Shown here: piece after piece, positions 16,111 through 24,884 of the stretch
Layout: each line of letters opens with the position of its first letter
Position numbering within the stretch: position 1 is the first letter of the stretch
Source: Streptomyces sp. NBC_01288
Lineage (GTDB): Bacteria; Actinomycetota; Actinomycetes; Streptomycetales; Streptomycetaceae
Direction of reading: 5' to 3'
Length of the DNA stretch: 64,000 nt
Assembly (NCBI RefSeq): GCF_035982055.1
Contig: NZ_CP108427.1
Coordinates: 5,145,001-5,209,000 of the forward strand
The notes under the pieces: model-generated
What the model saw: the letters and a program-made list of their open reading frames with translations, nothing else
What the model was told of the DNA's origin: nothing
Database searches by the model: none
Program-made: the position numbers and the translations under genes

Positions 16111-18038
16111 TGGCAACGCCCTCGCCTCAGCCGAGTCCGTCCACCAGCCCCGCCGCCGGTGACACCCAACCGGCTCCCGAACCCGGTGCCTCCCAGCCCG
16201 AACCGAGCCCCGGCACCTCTCCGGATCCCCACTACGAGCCGCCGCCCCCGAAGGCCACCGAATCCGACGGCCGCCCTTCGGACGCTCGCCGAGCGTGGGA
16301 ACGCGACCAGTCGAAACAGCCGGCGCCCGACAGCGGGAGCGGCTTCGACATCAAACCGGGGCACGTCTACTACACGTCCACGGTGATCCGCGACGAGCAG
16401 TTCACCTTCCACAAGACGGCCGGCCGACTCGTACAGGACGCCGACCATCGACAGGCGGCCGGGAACGGCAGTGGCCCCGACGACTTCGCCGGTGCCTACG
16501 ACGACGTGGCCAAGGAGTTCCTGAAGACGTGGGCGGCGTGCGTGGCCAGTATCGGCGGCGTCTCACTCGGGCTGACCAACACGGCGAACAACTACATGGC
16601 GGCCGACTGGCACTCCCGGGGCATCTACGGACCACCACCCCGCCGGGATCCTCCGATCGGCGTCGGCAACGTCTCGTACGGACCCGTCGCCTCCATCAAG
16701 TGGACCGGCACCGGCGACGGTTCGGACATCCCCTTCGTGGCGGCCATCGGCAACTTCCCTGATTTTCTGGCCGACTTGATCAAACCGGCGATCGAGGAAG
16801 GGCTGCGACTCGGCAGAACCCACGAGATCACTCCCGGCGCCGAGACGGACAACCTCCGCAGCATCGGCAACGCATGGGAAGCGGCCGGCAGAGCGGCACA
16901 GTCATCGGCCGACAGCTTCACCCAGGACATCGAGTATCTGACGGACAGCGGCAACAACGACTGGCAGAGCGCGATGAACGCCTTCTGCCAGTCGATCTGG
17001 GGCACCACCGCGTGGGGCGGCCGACGGGACGGCGACAACAACGCCATACCGCCGTCCCAGACCGGCGGCCGTGACTGGCGTACCAATCCCGGTACGGCGC
17101 CCGCCGACCGGCGCCCCGTCATCGAGGTCCTCAAGAAGACCGGTGACGACATGAGGCAGATCTTCCACGATGTCGCGGACGCCGCCGAGAAATGCCGGAA
17201 GACGACCGAGCGCCTGGCCTTGGAGGCCACGAAGGCGACCGTCAACGACATGGTCCCGGACGGCTTCTCCTGGGACGAGTTCACCAAGCTGAGTGCCTAC
17301 GCCACTTTCGCCGAGATCGTCCTGAAGTTCCGGTCGCACATGGACAAGGGAGGGTGCGACGCAGCCGTCGAGACCTATCACAAGGCGTTCCACGACGGCG
17401 CCGATCGCCTCCGTAAACTGCTTCCCGAACTGACCGAAGCCGCCATGAGCGCTCCGACGTACGAGGCCGAGGAAGCCCGCGCCGAGGCGTTCGGGGCGCG
17501 CTCCCTGACCGAATTCAAACCTGGCCATGTGTGGTCCACACCCGGCGACGCGGACAACGGGGTCTACAAAGTCGACCTGGCGTCCACGGAGTGGCTGGAG
17601 AATTCCCACACCGTCTCAAAGCATGTCGGCCTGACGGACGACCAGTTGGCCCAACGTCTGCGTGACGAGCTGAAGAAACCGCCCCGGCCGGGGACCGAAT
17701 GGCCCTACGGGCAGCCGAGGGTCGCCGAAGCGTCGTCCTTCAAGGACCTGGAATCAGCACAGAAGATGACTCAGTTCAACATCGACAAGAACACGGACGA
17801 AATCAAGAAATGGATCGCGGACCATCCCAACAAGGGGGGTCGACTGGAGATCACAGTCCCCGAGACCCCTTATGGGCACAGCGGTCGGAGCATCGGCAAG
17901 GAAGAAATCAAGACCGACGAATTCCCGGCTTCGAAGGCCAATTACGTCGACGGGGTCGAGACTCGTCTTCTCTACGACCCGAACCTCGACCCCCCTTTCA
18001 CAGTCGTGACCTCGATGCCGAGGAACGTGAAGAAGTAG
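16110..18038 (+). CDS. ESX-type polymorphic toxin with RNase A-like C-terminal domain
   Basis: The 642-residue protein has a Pro/Ser-rich N-terminus (residues 1-75). An unrecognised helical region follows, with actinobacterial ESX-substrate-like segments (SLGLTNTANNYMAADW; FPDFLADLIKPAIEEGLRLG). The C-terminal domain, about 480-640, is the RNase A-like (CdiA-CT type) fold: SHTVSKHVGLTDDQLAQRLR with candidate catalytic His500 and His505, then ASSFKDLESAQKMTQFNI, EIKKWIADHP, and final DPPFTVVTSMP. Known family members are RNases that kill competing bacteria. The 3' third is poorer in GC than neighbouring genes, a sign of transfer. The immunity candidate follows after about 10 bp. Delivery by the chromosomal ESX system is inferred. 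Confidence 0.85.
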   Translation: MATPSPQPSPSTSPAAGDTQPAPEPGASQPEPSPGTSPDPHYEPPPPKATESDGRPSDARRAWERDQSKQPAPDSGSGFDIKPGHVYYTSTVIRDEQFTFHKTAGRLVQDADHRQAAGNGSGPDDFAGAYDDVAKEFLKTWAACVASIGGVSLGLTNTANNYMAADWHSRGIYGPPPRRDPPIGVGNVSYGPVASIKWTGTGDGSDIPFVAAIGNFPDFLADLIKPAIEEGLRLGRTHEITPGAETDNLRSIGNAWEAAGRAAQSSADSFTQDIEYLTDSGNNDWQSAMNAFCQSIWGTTAWGGRRDGDNNAIPPSQTGGRDWRTNPGTAPADRRPVIEVLKKTGDDMRQIFHDVADAAEKCRKTTERLALEATKATVNDMVPDGFSWDEFTKLSAYATFAEIVLKFRSHMDKGGCDAAVETYHKAFHDGADRLRKLLPELTEAAMSAPTYEAEEARAEAFGARSLTEFKPGHVWSTPGDADNGVYKVDLASTEWLENSHTVSKHVGLTDDQLAQRLRDELKKPPRPGTEWPYGQPRVAEASSFKDLESAQKMTQFNIDKNTDEIKKWIADHPNKGGRLEITVPETPYGHSGRSIGKEEIKTDEFPASKANYVDGVETRLLYDPNLDPPFTVVTSMPRNVKK

Positions 18039-18048
18039 GATGCCCTGC

Positions 18049-18771
18049 ATGACACACCAGGAATCCGTCGGCTACTGGAATCTCACGGGTGCCCGTAAGC
18101 TGTTGGAACCCTACGACGGCTGGAGCCGTCGGATTCCAGACGATTCAGCCGAGTGGCAGAAGAAACTCTTCCCGCTGATTCGCGGGATGAAGAACGCGGA
18201 ATTGGACGGCGGTCGCACACTGCGGGAAATCGCGGCCGAACTACGTGTTGCGGCAGAACTTTTCGAGGCCTTCCCCGACGGTTCCCACAGCGCTCTCAGC
18301 AGAATCCCGCAGACGAGGACCGAATCACGTACACCCGCGGCCCTGCGGGAGATCGCCGAGCACCTGGAGAACTGGAACTCCGACTGGCGCACCTGGGAGG
18401 AAACTCCCATGGACATCTGGGAATTGAGCCTGCGCTTTCCTCGCCTCAGCCAGATCCTGCCCATCTATTTCGGCCAGGACGGCGTGGCCATCAGCGATGA
18501 CATGCACGACGCCACGTCCGATGACGGTATCCGCATGTACATCGACGAGACCCACCCGCGCTGTCCGTGGCACCTGCCGAGTGTGGTCTCCGAGTGCTAT
18601 CAGGCAATGGCCCTTTTCCACACCGAGGAGCAACTGGACCGGTTCTTCAGCGAGGCCGCGATGAGCGGAGGTTCGGGCACCGAGGACTTCGTCGACTTCT
18701 TTCCCCTCTTTGCGCGGCTCTGCGTCGAGCACATGAGTGAGGCCCACCCGTCCTTGTGGGAACCCCAGTAG
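18049..18771 (+). CDS. Candidate immunity protein for the RNase A-like toxin
   Basis: The 240-residue acidic protein starts at ATG 18049 (AGGA 8 nt upstream); ATG 18040 is an alternative. Its position directly after the toxin is the main evidence. The segment RFPRLSQILPIYFGQDG shares the pattern RFPxLxQxL...F-x-QD with the immunity-like protein at 19118 (RFPELGQFLGGWFSQD), a signature I associate with CdiI_2-type immunity proteins. There is no signal peptide, as expected for a cytosolic inhibitor that binds the toxin domain. Base composition is lower in GC than the flanks. Confidence 0.65.
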   Translation: MTHQESVGYWNLTGARKLLEPYDGWSRRIPDDSAEWQKKLFPLIRGMKNAELDGGRTLREIAAELRVAAELFEAFPDGSHSALSRIPQTRTESRTPAALREIAEHLENWNSDWRTWEETPMDIWELSLRFPRLSQILPIYFGQDGVAISDDMHDATSDDGIRMYIDETHPRCPWHLPSVVSECYQAMALFHTEEQLDRFFSEAAMSGGSGTEDFVDFFPLFARLCVEHMSEAHPSLWEPQ

Positions 18772-18793
18772 AGCGCGAGAGGATCGGTCCACC

Positions 18794-19093
18794 ATGCGCA
18801 CCCGCACCGCCACCTACCCCGACCGCGAAACCGCCCAGTGGGCCACCCAACAGACCGTCACCGCCAACGAGCAGGCCATCCACCGCTGGCTCGCCCAGTC
18901 CACCCGCCCCCGCCTGACGATCGAGGCATCCTGGCCCTCCCGCCCCGAACCGGTCGGCCGGGTCCTGCTCCAGGCGATGCTGCTGGCCGGGCGAGACCCC
19001 GTCGACGTACGCGCGGCCCGGGTGATCCTGAAGCGGGACGAGTCCCGGCCGCACGGCTTCGCAGTCCACGCCACGTTTCCGATGTACCTGTGA
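18794..19093 (+). CDS. Orphan C-terminal fragment of an RNase A-like toxin
   Basis: The 99 residues match only the second half of the RNase A-like domain: YPDRETAQWATQQTVTANEQ, AIHRWLAQSTRPRLTIE, GRVLLQAMLLAGRD and RVILKRDESRPHGFAVHATF. The N-terminal His motif (HTxxKHVG) of the full toxin is missing, so an active enzyme is unlikely by itself. It reads as a displaced toxin tip left by past exchange, kept beside its own immunity gene. A GAGAGGA site lies 10 nt before the ATG, so it may still be translated. Confidence 0.7.
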   Translation: MRTRTATYPDRETAQWATQQTVTANEQAIHRWLAQSTRPRLTIEASWPSRPEPVGRVLLQAMLLAGRDPVDVRAARVILKRDESRPHGFAVHATFPMYL

Positions 19094-19117
19094 CGACGAC
19101 CCGTAGAGGCTGATCCC

Positions 19118-19813
19118 GTGCCCTTGAGCCCCCTCGAACACGACCGCCGCTACGGCGAGTTGGACCAGGTGATCCGCGCCTACGCCGGGGAGCCGGCGGA
19201 CGACACCCCGGACAAGCCGAGCGAGGCGCTGGTCGCGTACCTGCGCCACACCTGGCACAGCCGACCGTGGGCCCTGGCCGTCGCGGAGCGGCAGCTACGG
19301 GAGTACGCCGACACTCCGCCGGGCCGACTCCGCCTGCGGCTCGGCGAGTTCTACGCCATCCCGGACGTCGGGCTCCCCGAGGGCGAGATCCAGCAATGGC
19401 TGTACTGCCTCGCCGACCACATCAAACACAGCGTCGAGGAGGGCGAGGTCCCGCCCCCGGCAACCCCCGCCACCCACTGGGAATGGCACGCCCGCTTCCC
19501 GGAACTCGGCCAGTTCCTCGGCGGCTGGTTCTCCCAGGACATGCCGGACGAGTTCGACGACCACGATGCGGCGATCGACGACTACCGGACCTCGACCGAC
19601 CCGCAGCTCGTCGCCCGACTCACCGGCGAGCTGCACGAACTGCTCGCCCTGGACATCGACGAGTCCGACTACGCCCTCGCCGTCGCCGAGTTGGGCATGG
19701 AGGTCGACCCACCAACGCCGTACTCACCGAGCGGCTGGCTCGCCCTCGTCGCCGACCGGCTGACCGTGCCGCGCGCCGACTACGGGCTCCCATCGGGCAG
19801 CGCCGCGAAGTAA
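19118..19813 (+). CDS. CdiI-type immunity protein (CdiI_2-like)
   Basis: The 231-residue protein begins at GTG 19118 with GAGG 8 nt upstream, 24 bp after the orphan toxin tip. The C-terminal half carries RFPELGQFLGGWFSQDMPD, then DHDAAIDDYRTSTDPQLVARLTGEL and ELGMEVDPPTPYSPSGWL, which fits the CdiI_2 immunity family. The N-terminal half (about 1-105) is separate and helical. The protein could guard against kin toxins of the orphan's type or against the full-length toxin upstream. Confidence 0.75.
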   Translation: MPLSPLEHDRRYGELDQVIRAYAGEPADDTPDKPSEALVAYLRHTWHSRPWALAVAERQLREYADTPPGRLRLRLGEFYAIPDVGLPEGEIQQWLYCLADHIKHSVEEGEVPPPATPATHWEWHARFPELGQFLGGWFSQDMPDEFDDHDAAIDDYRTSTDPQLVARLTGELHELLALDIDESDYALAVAELGMEVDPPTPYSPSGWLALVADRLTVPRADYGLPSGSAAK

Positions 19814-19962
19814 CCCAGCGGGCCGATGAGTTGACGCCCTACACGCTTCGGCGGTCCCGTGCAGTGGATTCGGATGATCTTCCCCCGTAATCATGAACAT
19901 CCTTGTACCAGTTGGCATATTCACTTGCCTCCGTCTTACGTTCCCCGGCGGAGGTGGTTCAC

Positions 19963-20916
19963 ATGAACGAACCCAGCAAACGACCCGACTCTGCCGAACG
20001 GCACGAGGCGATCGACGTCAACGACTTCGTCTACGCGGCTACCGGGGCCCGCGTCCGGAGGCTGACCATGCCGGACGGGACTCACTGGTTCCCTGCGGTG
20101 GATGTCTGCAAGGAGTTGGGACACTCCAATGCCAGGAAGGCTCTCTCCGACCATGTCCCCGAGGGGTCCCGAGAAACTCTTGAGACCGTAACGAATGGTT
20201 ACGGTCTCAGCGTTCCCGCAGGTCGGGAGTGGCGCCGAGACATGAATCTCATCAATCTTCAGGGGCTGCTCTTCCTCGTCAACGCCTGCACGAAGTCCTC
20301 CGCCGCGCCCTTCAAACAGTGGGCCGTCGAAGTGATCGAGACCATCCAGCGCGAAGGCTCGTACACCCTCGAAGAGGCCGAGGTACAGCCCGCAGACCCC
20401 GGCGCCCCCATCGCGTACGCCATGCCGGAGCAGGTCGCCGAGGCCATCGTCCGGCTGGAGGCACACAACCTTCAGGTGGACGGGGAGCTTGCGGCCGCAC
20501 AGCGCGAATCGCTCACGCTGCAAAGGGAGATGCTTGCCGCACAGCGTGCGACGCTCGCCGCGCAGGAAGCCGTCGCCCAGGCCATGGGACGTATCGCGGA
20601 CCGGCTCGACGTCCTGACGCTCGACCGGACCGCAGCCGTCGTCGCCGCCCTTCAGCCCACGACGGAGTCCGTGCTGGCCGACTGGCGGGAACGGCTGTCC
20701 GTGACGGAGGACGTGTGGACGGTGGCCGTGGTGATCGCCCCGGTTCTGGTCGAGGAGGGGGAGCTGCGTGAGCCGCTCGAATCGATCGCGTCGCGTACGG
20801 GGCTGACCGTACGCCGCGTCAACGAGTGTCTCCGTCTGCTGCGCCAGCACGCCTGCATCCGCTCGCGCGGCGGCGCGGAGGACGGGGCGCCGGTGTACGT
20901 GCTCAACCGGTCCTGA
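19963..20916 (+). CDS. Bro-N (phage antirepressor-like) protein with coiled coil and C-terminal wHTH
   Basis: The 317-residue protein starts at ATG 19963, chosen for GGAGGTGG 5 nt upstream. Residues about 20-130 are a Bro-N domain (VRRLTMPDGTHWFPAVDVCKE, LGHSNARKALSDHVP, LINLQGLLFLVNACTKSSA). A Gln/Ala-rich coiled coil follows (LQREMLAAQRATLAAQEAVAQ). The end looks like a winged HTH (LESIASRTGLTVRRVNECLRLLRQH). Bro-N proteins come from phages and mobile elements. No other phage gene is nearby, so it looks like a solitary regulator next to the toxin island. Confidence 0.85.
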   Translation: MNEPSKRPDSAERHEAIDVNDFVYAATGARVRRLTMPDGTHWFPAVDVCKELGHSNARKALSDHVPEGSRETLETVTNGYGLSVPAGREWRRDMNLINLQGLLFLVNACTKSSAAPFKQWAVEVIETIQREGSYTLEEAEVQPADPGAPIAYAMPEQVAEAIVRLEAHNLQVDGELAAAQRESLTLQREMLAAQRATLAAQEAVAQAMGRIADRLDVLTLDRTAAVVAALQPTTESVLADWRERLSVTEDVWTVAVVIAPVLVEEGELREPLESIASRTGLTVRRVNECLRLLRQHACIRSRGGAEDGAPVYVLNRS

Positions 20917-20942
20917 GACTGGCCTGAACACTTCGGAGCAGC

Positions 20943-20983
20943 GGAGGGGGCGGTCGCAAATCCAAGTTGCGGCCGTCCCCTCC
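20943..20983. terminator. Bidirectional terminator between bro-like gene and bkdC
   Basis: A 17-bp stem (20943-20959 with 20967-20983, two G-T wobbles) encloses a 7-nt loop. It lies between two convergent genes and can serve both strands. Confidence 0.75.
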
Positions 20984-21013
20984 AGACGTCCAAGGCTACC
21001 GAATGGGCGGACG

Positions 21014-22378
21014 TCAGGCCCAGGTGATCAACCGCTTCGGCTGCTCAAGAATCGCCGCCACATCCGCCAGCACCTTCGATCCCAACTCCCCGTCCACCAA
21101 CCGGTGATCGAAGGACAACGCCAACGTCGTCACCTGACGGGGCTTCACCTTGCCCTTGTGGACCCAGGGTTGGAGCTTGATCGTGCCGACCGCGAGGATC
21201 GCGGACTCGCCCGGGTTGAGGATCGGTGTGCCGGTGTCGATGCCGAAGACGCCGACGTTGGTGATGGTGACCGTGCCGCCCTGCATCGCCCCCGGGGACG
21301 TCTTGCCGTCCCTCGCCGTCGACACCAACTCGCCCAGCGACTCCGCCAGTTGCGGCAGTGTCTTCGCGTGGGCGTCCTTGATGTTCGGCACGATCAGGCC
21401 GCGCGGGGTCGCCGCCGCGATGCCGAGGTTGACGTAGTGCTTGAGGACGATCTCCTGGGCGGCCTCGTCCCAGGACGCGTTGATGTCCGGGTTGCGCTTG
21501 ATGGCCACGAGGAGGGCCTTCGCGATCAGCAGGAGCGGGTTGACCCGTAGGCCCTGCAACTCCTTGTCCTGCTTCAGCTCCTCGACCAGCTTCATCGTCC
21601 GCGTCACGTCCACCGTCACGAACTCCGTGACATGCGGTGCCGTGAACGCCGAACCGACCATCGCCGCCGCCGTCGCCTTGCGGACGCCCTTGACCGGGAT
21701 GCGGGTCTCGCGGGTCGCGTCCGCGACAGGCAGGGAAAGCGCCGGAGGCGTGACTCGCTCAGGCGCCCGCACCGGGGCCGGAGCCACCGCCGCGTGCACG
21801 TCCTCGCGGGTGATGACGCCGTCCGGGCCCGACGGGGTCACCGTCGCCAGGTCGACGCCCAGGTCCTTCGCCAGCTTGCGCACCGGCGGCTTGGCGAGGG
21901 GGCGGGATGCCACCACCGCTTCTGGCGCGTGACCGTTCAGCTCCGCCTGGACCGCCGCCGACGCCTCCTGGGCCGGGATCTCCGCGCCCTTGCGGGGGCG
22001 GCGCTTCGTGGCGGCCGTGGAGACGCCGTAGCCCACCAGGACCGGTGTGCGGGCCGGCGCCGCGGGCTTCGCCTCCTCCTGTACGGGAGCGGCCGGGGTC
22101 TCCTCGGGAGCCGCGCCCCCGGACACGTCCACCGCGATGATGGACGTCCCCACGTCCACCGTCGTCCCCTCCGGGAAGCGGAGTTCGCGCACCACCCCGT
22201 CGTACGGAATGGGCAGTTCCACCGCCGCCTTCGCCGTCTCCACCTCGCAGACGACCTGGCCGTCGGTGACGGTGTCGCCGACCTGGACGTACCACTTGAG
22301 GATCTCGGCCTCGGTGAGGCCCTCGCCCACGTCCGGCATCTTGAACTCGCGTACGGACGCTTCTGTCATCGTCGTCAC
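21014..22378 (-). CDS. bkdC: Branched-chain 2-oxoacid dehydrogenase E2 (dihydrolipoyl acyltransferase), cluster 2
   Basis: The 454-residue E2 has a lipoyl domain (residues 8-85; lipoyl-Lys in VCEVETAKAAVELPIP), an E3/E1-binding domain (about 162-200; PPVRKLAKDLGVDLATV, then GPDGVITREDVHAAV), and a catalytic domain ending in the active-site HxxxDG motif LSFDHRLVDGELG. It transfers isobutyryl, 2-methylbutyryl or isovaleryl groups to CoA. In streptomycetes these CoA esters prime branched fatty acids and polyketides. GTG 22378 (GAGGAGAGG upstream) is preferred over ATG 22369. It is the last gene of the E1a-E1b-E2 operon, 10 bp after E1b. Confidence 0.95.
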   Translation of the reverse strand: MTTMTEASVREFKMPDVGEGLTEAEILKWYVQVGDTVTDGQVVCEVETAKAAVELPIPYDGVVRELRFPEGTTVDVGTSIIAVDVSGGAAPEETPAAPVQEEAKPAAPARTPVLVGYGVSTAATKRRPRKGAEIPAQEASAAVQAELNGHAPEAVVASRPLAKPPVRKLAKDLGVDLATVTPSGPDGVITREDVHAAVAPAPVRAPERVTPPALSLPVADATRETRIPVKGVRKATAAAMVGSAFTAPHVTEFVTVDVTRTMKLVEELKQDKELQGLRVNPLLLIAKALLVAIKRNPDINASWDEAAQEIVLKHYVNLGIAAATPRGLIVPNIKDAHAKTLPQLAESLGELVSTARDGKTSPGAMQGGTVTITNVGVFGIDTGTPILNPGESAILAVGTIKLQPWVHKGKVKPRQVTTLALSFDHRLVDGELGSKVLADVAAILEQPKRLITWA

Positions 22379-22388
22379 GGCCCTCTCC

Positions 22389-23405
22389 TCAGTACGCCAG
22401 AGCGCGGTCGACGGCGTCGAGCACCCGGTCCAGGCTCGGCAGGTACTCCTCCTCCAGGCGGGCCGGCGGGTACGGGGCGTGGTAGCCGCCGACCCTGAGT
22501 ACCGGGGCCTCCAGGTGGTAGAAGCAGCGCTCCGTGATGCGGGCCGCGATCTCGGCGCCGGAGCCGAAGAACACCGGCGCTTCGTGGACCACGACCAGGC
22601 GGCGGGTCTTCTCCACCGAGGTCTGGATCGCGTCGAAGTCCAGCGGGGACACCGAGCGCAGGTCCAGGATCTCCAGCGACCTGCCCTCCTCGGCGGCCGC
22701 GTCGGCGACCTCCTGGCAGAGCTTCACCATCGGGCCGTAGGCGGCGAGGGTGAGGTCCGTGCCCTCGCGGACCACGCGGGCCTTGTGGAGGGGGTCGGGG
22801 ATCGACTCCCCCGCGGCGGAGCCGCTATTGAGCACAGCGACCTCGCCCTTGTCCCAGTAGCGGCGTTTCGGCTCGAAGAAGATCACCGGGTCGTCGCTCT
22901 GGATGGCCTGCTGCATCATCCAGTAGGCGTCCGACGAGTTCGACGGGCTGACGATCTTCAGTCCCGGGACGTGCGCGAACAGGGCTTCCGGGGACTCGGA
23001 GTGGTGTTCCACCGCGCCGATGCCGCCGCCGTAGGGGATGCGGATGACGATCGGGAGCTTGACCGTGCCCAGGGAGCGGGCGTGCATCTTGGCAAGTTGG
23101 GTGACGATCTGGTCGTAGGCCGGGAAGACGAAGCCGTCGAACTGGATCTCCACGACCGGGCGGTAGCCGCGGAGGGCCAGACCGATGGCGGCGCCCACGA
23201 TGCCCGACTCCGCGAGCGGGGTGTCGACCACCCTGCGCTCGCCGAAGTCCTTCTGGAGGCCGTCCGTGACGCGGAAGACGCCGCCGAGCTTGCCGACGTC
23301 CTCGCCCATGATGAGGACCTTGGGGTCGGACTCCAGGGCGGCGCGCAGCGATTCGTTGATCGCCTTGGCCAGCGGCAGGTTCTTGGTTGTCGCGGTCTCC
23401 GCCAT
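22389..23405 (-). CDS. bkdB: Branched-chain 2-oxoacid dehydrogenase E1 beta, cluster 2
   Basis: The 338-residue protein begins at ATG 23405 (MAETATTKNLPLAKAINESL), one base after the E1-alpha stop. It has the transketolase pyrimidine-binding domain (VLIMGEDVGKLGGVFRVTDGL with the conserved Glu, PLAESGIVGAAIGLALRGYRPV, IPYGGGIGAVEHHSESPEA) and the C-terminal transketolase domain (LVVVHEAPVFFGSGAEIAA). It forms an alpha2-beta2 thiamin-diphosphate E1. The frame stays open far upstream, but that part is only the antisense-like shadow of E1 alpha. Confidence 0.95.
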   Translation of the reverse strand: MAETATTKNLPLAKAINESLRAALESDPKVLIMGEDVGKLGGVFRVTDGLQKDFGERRVVDTPLAESGIVGAAIGLALRGYRPVVEIQFDGFVFPAYDQIVTQLAKMHARSLGTVKLPIVIRIPYGGGIGAVEHHSESPEALFAHVPGLKIVSPSNSSDAYWMMQQAIQSDDPVIFFEPKRRYWDKGEVAVLNSGSAAGESIPDPLHKARVVREGTDLTLAAYGPMVKLCQEVADAAAEEGRSLEILDLRSVSPLDFDAIQTSVEKTRRLVVVHEAPVFFGSGAEIAARITERCFYHLEAPVLRVGGYHAPYPPARLEEEYLPSLDRVLDAVDRALAY

Positions 23406-23406
23406 G

Positions 23407-24564
23407 TCACTTACCCCCCTCTTCGTCCGCGAACGACGCCTGGTAGGCGGCGAACTGGGCCCTCTCCTCGTCGACGAGCGCGTGCCCGTCCGCGTACACG
23501 TGCTCGAAGATGGCGAACCGGTCCGGGTCCGGCATGGCACGGACCGCTTCGCGCACTCGTCTGCCCAACGCCTCGCTCTCCGTCTCCAGTTCCGCGAAAA
23601 ATCCCTCATCCGCGTGGTTTGCGGCTTCGAGATACCTGTGCAGGCGCAGGATCGGGTCCTTCGCCTCCCAGGACTCGCGCTCCTCGTCGGCCCGGTACTT
23701 GGTCGGGTCGTCGGAGGTGGTGTGCGCGCCCATGCGGTACGTGTACGCCTCGACGAGCGTCGGGCCCTCGCCGTTGCGGGCCCGCTCCAGCGCCCACTTG
23801 GTGACGGCGAGGCAGGCCAGGACGTCGTTGCCGTCGACGCGGACGCCCGGGAAGCCGTAGCCCTGTGCGCGCTGGTAGAGCGGGACGCGGGTCTGCTTCT
23901 CGGTGGGCTCGGAGATGGCCCACTGGTTGTTCTGGCAGAAGAACACGACCGGGGCGTTGTAGACCGCGGAGAAGGTGAACGACTCGGCGACGTCGCCCTG
24001 GCTTGAGGCGCCGTCCCCGAAGTACGCGATGACGGCACTGTCGGCGCCGTCCATGGTCACGCCCATCGCGTAGCCCGTGGCGTGCAGCGTCTGCGAGCCG
24101 ATGACGATCGTGTACAGGTGGAAGTTGTTCGTGGTGGGGTCCCAGCCGCCGTGGTTGACGCCCCGGAACATGCCGAGCAGGTTGGTCGGGTCGACCCCGC
24201 GGCACCAGGCGACGCCGTGCTCGCGGTAGGTCGGGAAGACGTAGTCGTCCTCCCGGGTGGCCCGCCCGGAGCCGATCTGGGCGGCCTCCTGGCCGAGCAG
24301 CGACGCCCACAGGCCCAGCTCGCCCTGGCGCTGGAGGGCGGTGGCCTCGGCGTCGAAGCGGCGGGTGAGCACCATGTCGCGGTACAGGCCGCGGAGCTCA
24401 TCGGGGGTGATGCCGGCGACGTACTTGTCGTACGGGGCGGTCTTGGCGTTCTTGACTCGCTTGCCCTCGGGCGTCAGCAGCTGGACGAGGTCCGGGTCGG
24501 CGCCCTTGGCCTTGCTTCCGGCGCTGCGTCGCGGCTTGCGCGGGGCAGTGCTCTCCACGGTCAC
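23407..24564 (-). CDS. bkdA: Branched-chain 2-oxoacid dehydrogenase E1 alpha, cluster 2
   Basis: The 385-residue protein starts at GTG 24564 because GGAGGA sits 6 nt upstream; the frame continues upstream without support. The ThDP motif is GDG-x26-NN, from AYFGDGASSQGDVAES to FFCQNNQWAIS. The phosphorylation-loop-like region YRMGAHTTSDDPTKYR is conserved. The first 40 residues are Lys/Arg-rich. It decarboxylates branched 2-oxoacids from Val, Leu and Ile. It is the first gene of the operon, divergent from a response regulator. Confidence 0.95.
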   Translation of the reverse strand: MTVESTAPRKPRRSAGSKAKGADPDLVQLLTPEGKRVKNAKTAPYDKYVAGITPDELRGLYRDMVLTRRFDAEATALQRQGELGLWASLLGQEAAQIGSGRATREDDYVFPTYREHGVAWCRGVDPTNLLGMFRGVNHGGWDPTTNNFHLYTIVIGSQTLHATGYAMGVTMDGADSAVIAYFGDGASSQGDVAESFTFSAVYNAPVVFFCQNNQWAISEPTEKQTRVPLYQRAQGYGFPGVRVDGNDVLACLAVTKWALERARNGEGPTLVEAYTYRMGAHTTSDDPTKYRADEERESWEAKDPILRLHRYLEAANHADEGFFAELETESEALGRRVREAVRAMPDPDRFAIFEHVYADGHALVDEERAQFAAYQASFADEEGGK

Positions 24565-24884
24565 GTGTGCTCCTCCGTCGGTCCGGCTCCCCGGGTTCGC
24601 CGGGTGCCAGTGCGGCTCACCTGCGCCCCACGGACGCACAGGGTGGGTGCGGTTCGTCGGGAGCAGGCGTGACAGGTGCCCCGGCGAGCGCCTGCAAAAG
24701 GCACGTTACCCAGTGCTCCACATTTCTGTGAAACCCCTCCTGACCTGCGATTTTGCTTGGATTTCCAAGTAAATCGCGAAAGTCGGGAACAAGTCCTGGT
24801 CACAGCCTTGCAGGGGGCCGGAACAACGGCACGTTATCCCGCTCACCTCGGGCACGGGAAGAGCCCGTATGTGAGACTTACCGC
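24565..24884. promoter_or_regulatory. Divergent control region of bkd cluster 2 and the response regulator
   Basis: No gene is seen in these 320 bp. The outstanding feature is an AT-rich dyad at 24747-24777: GCGATTTTGCTTGG, ATTT, CCAAGTAAATCGC. Such AT-rich dyads are typical of Lrp/AsnC operators, so BkdR is a candidate ligand. A degenerate DevR-like sequence, GGGAACAAGTCCT, lies at 24785-24797. Confidence 0.5.

Noticed and set aside
22389..24038. Apparent 549-codon frame that would add 200 residues to E1 beta
   Set aside because: The extra part is the out-of-frame shadow of E1 alpha; the true start is ATG 23405, one base after the E1 alpha stop.
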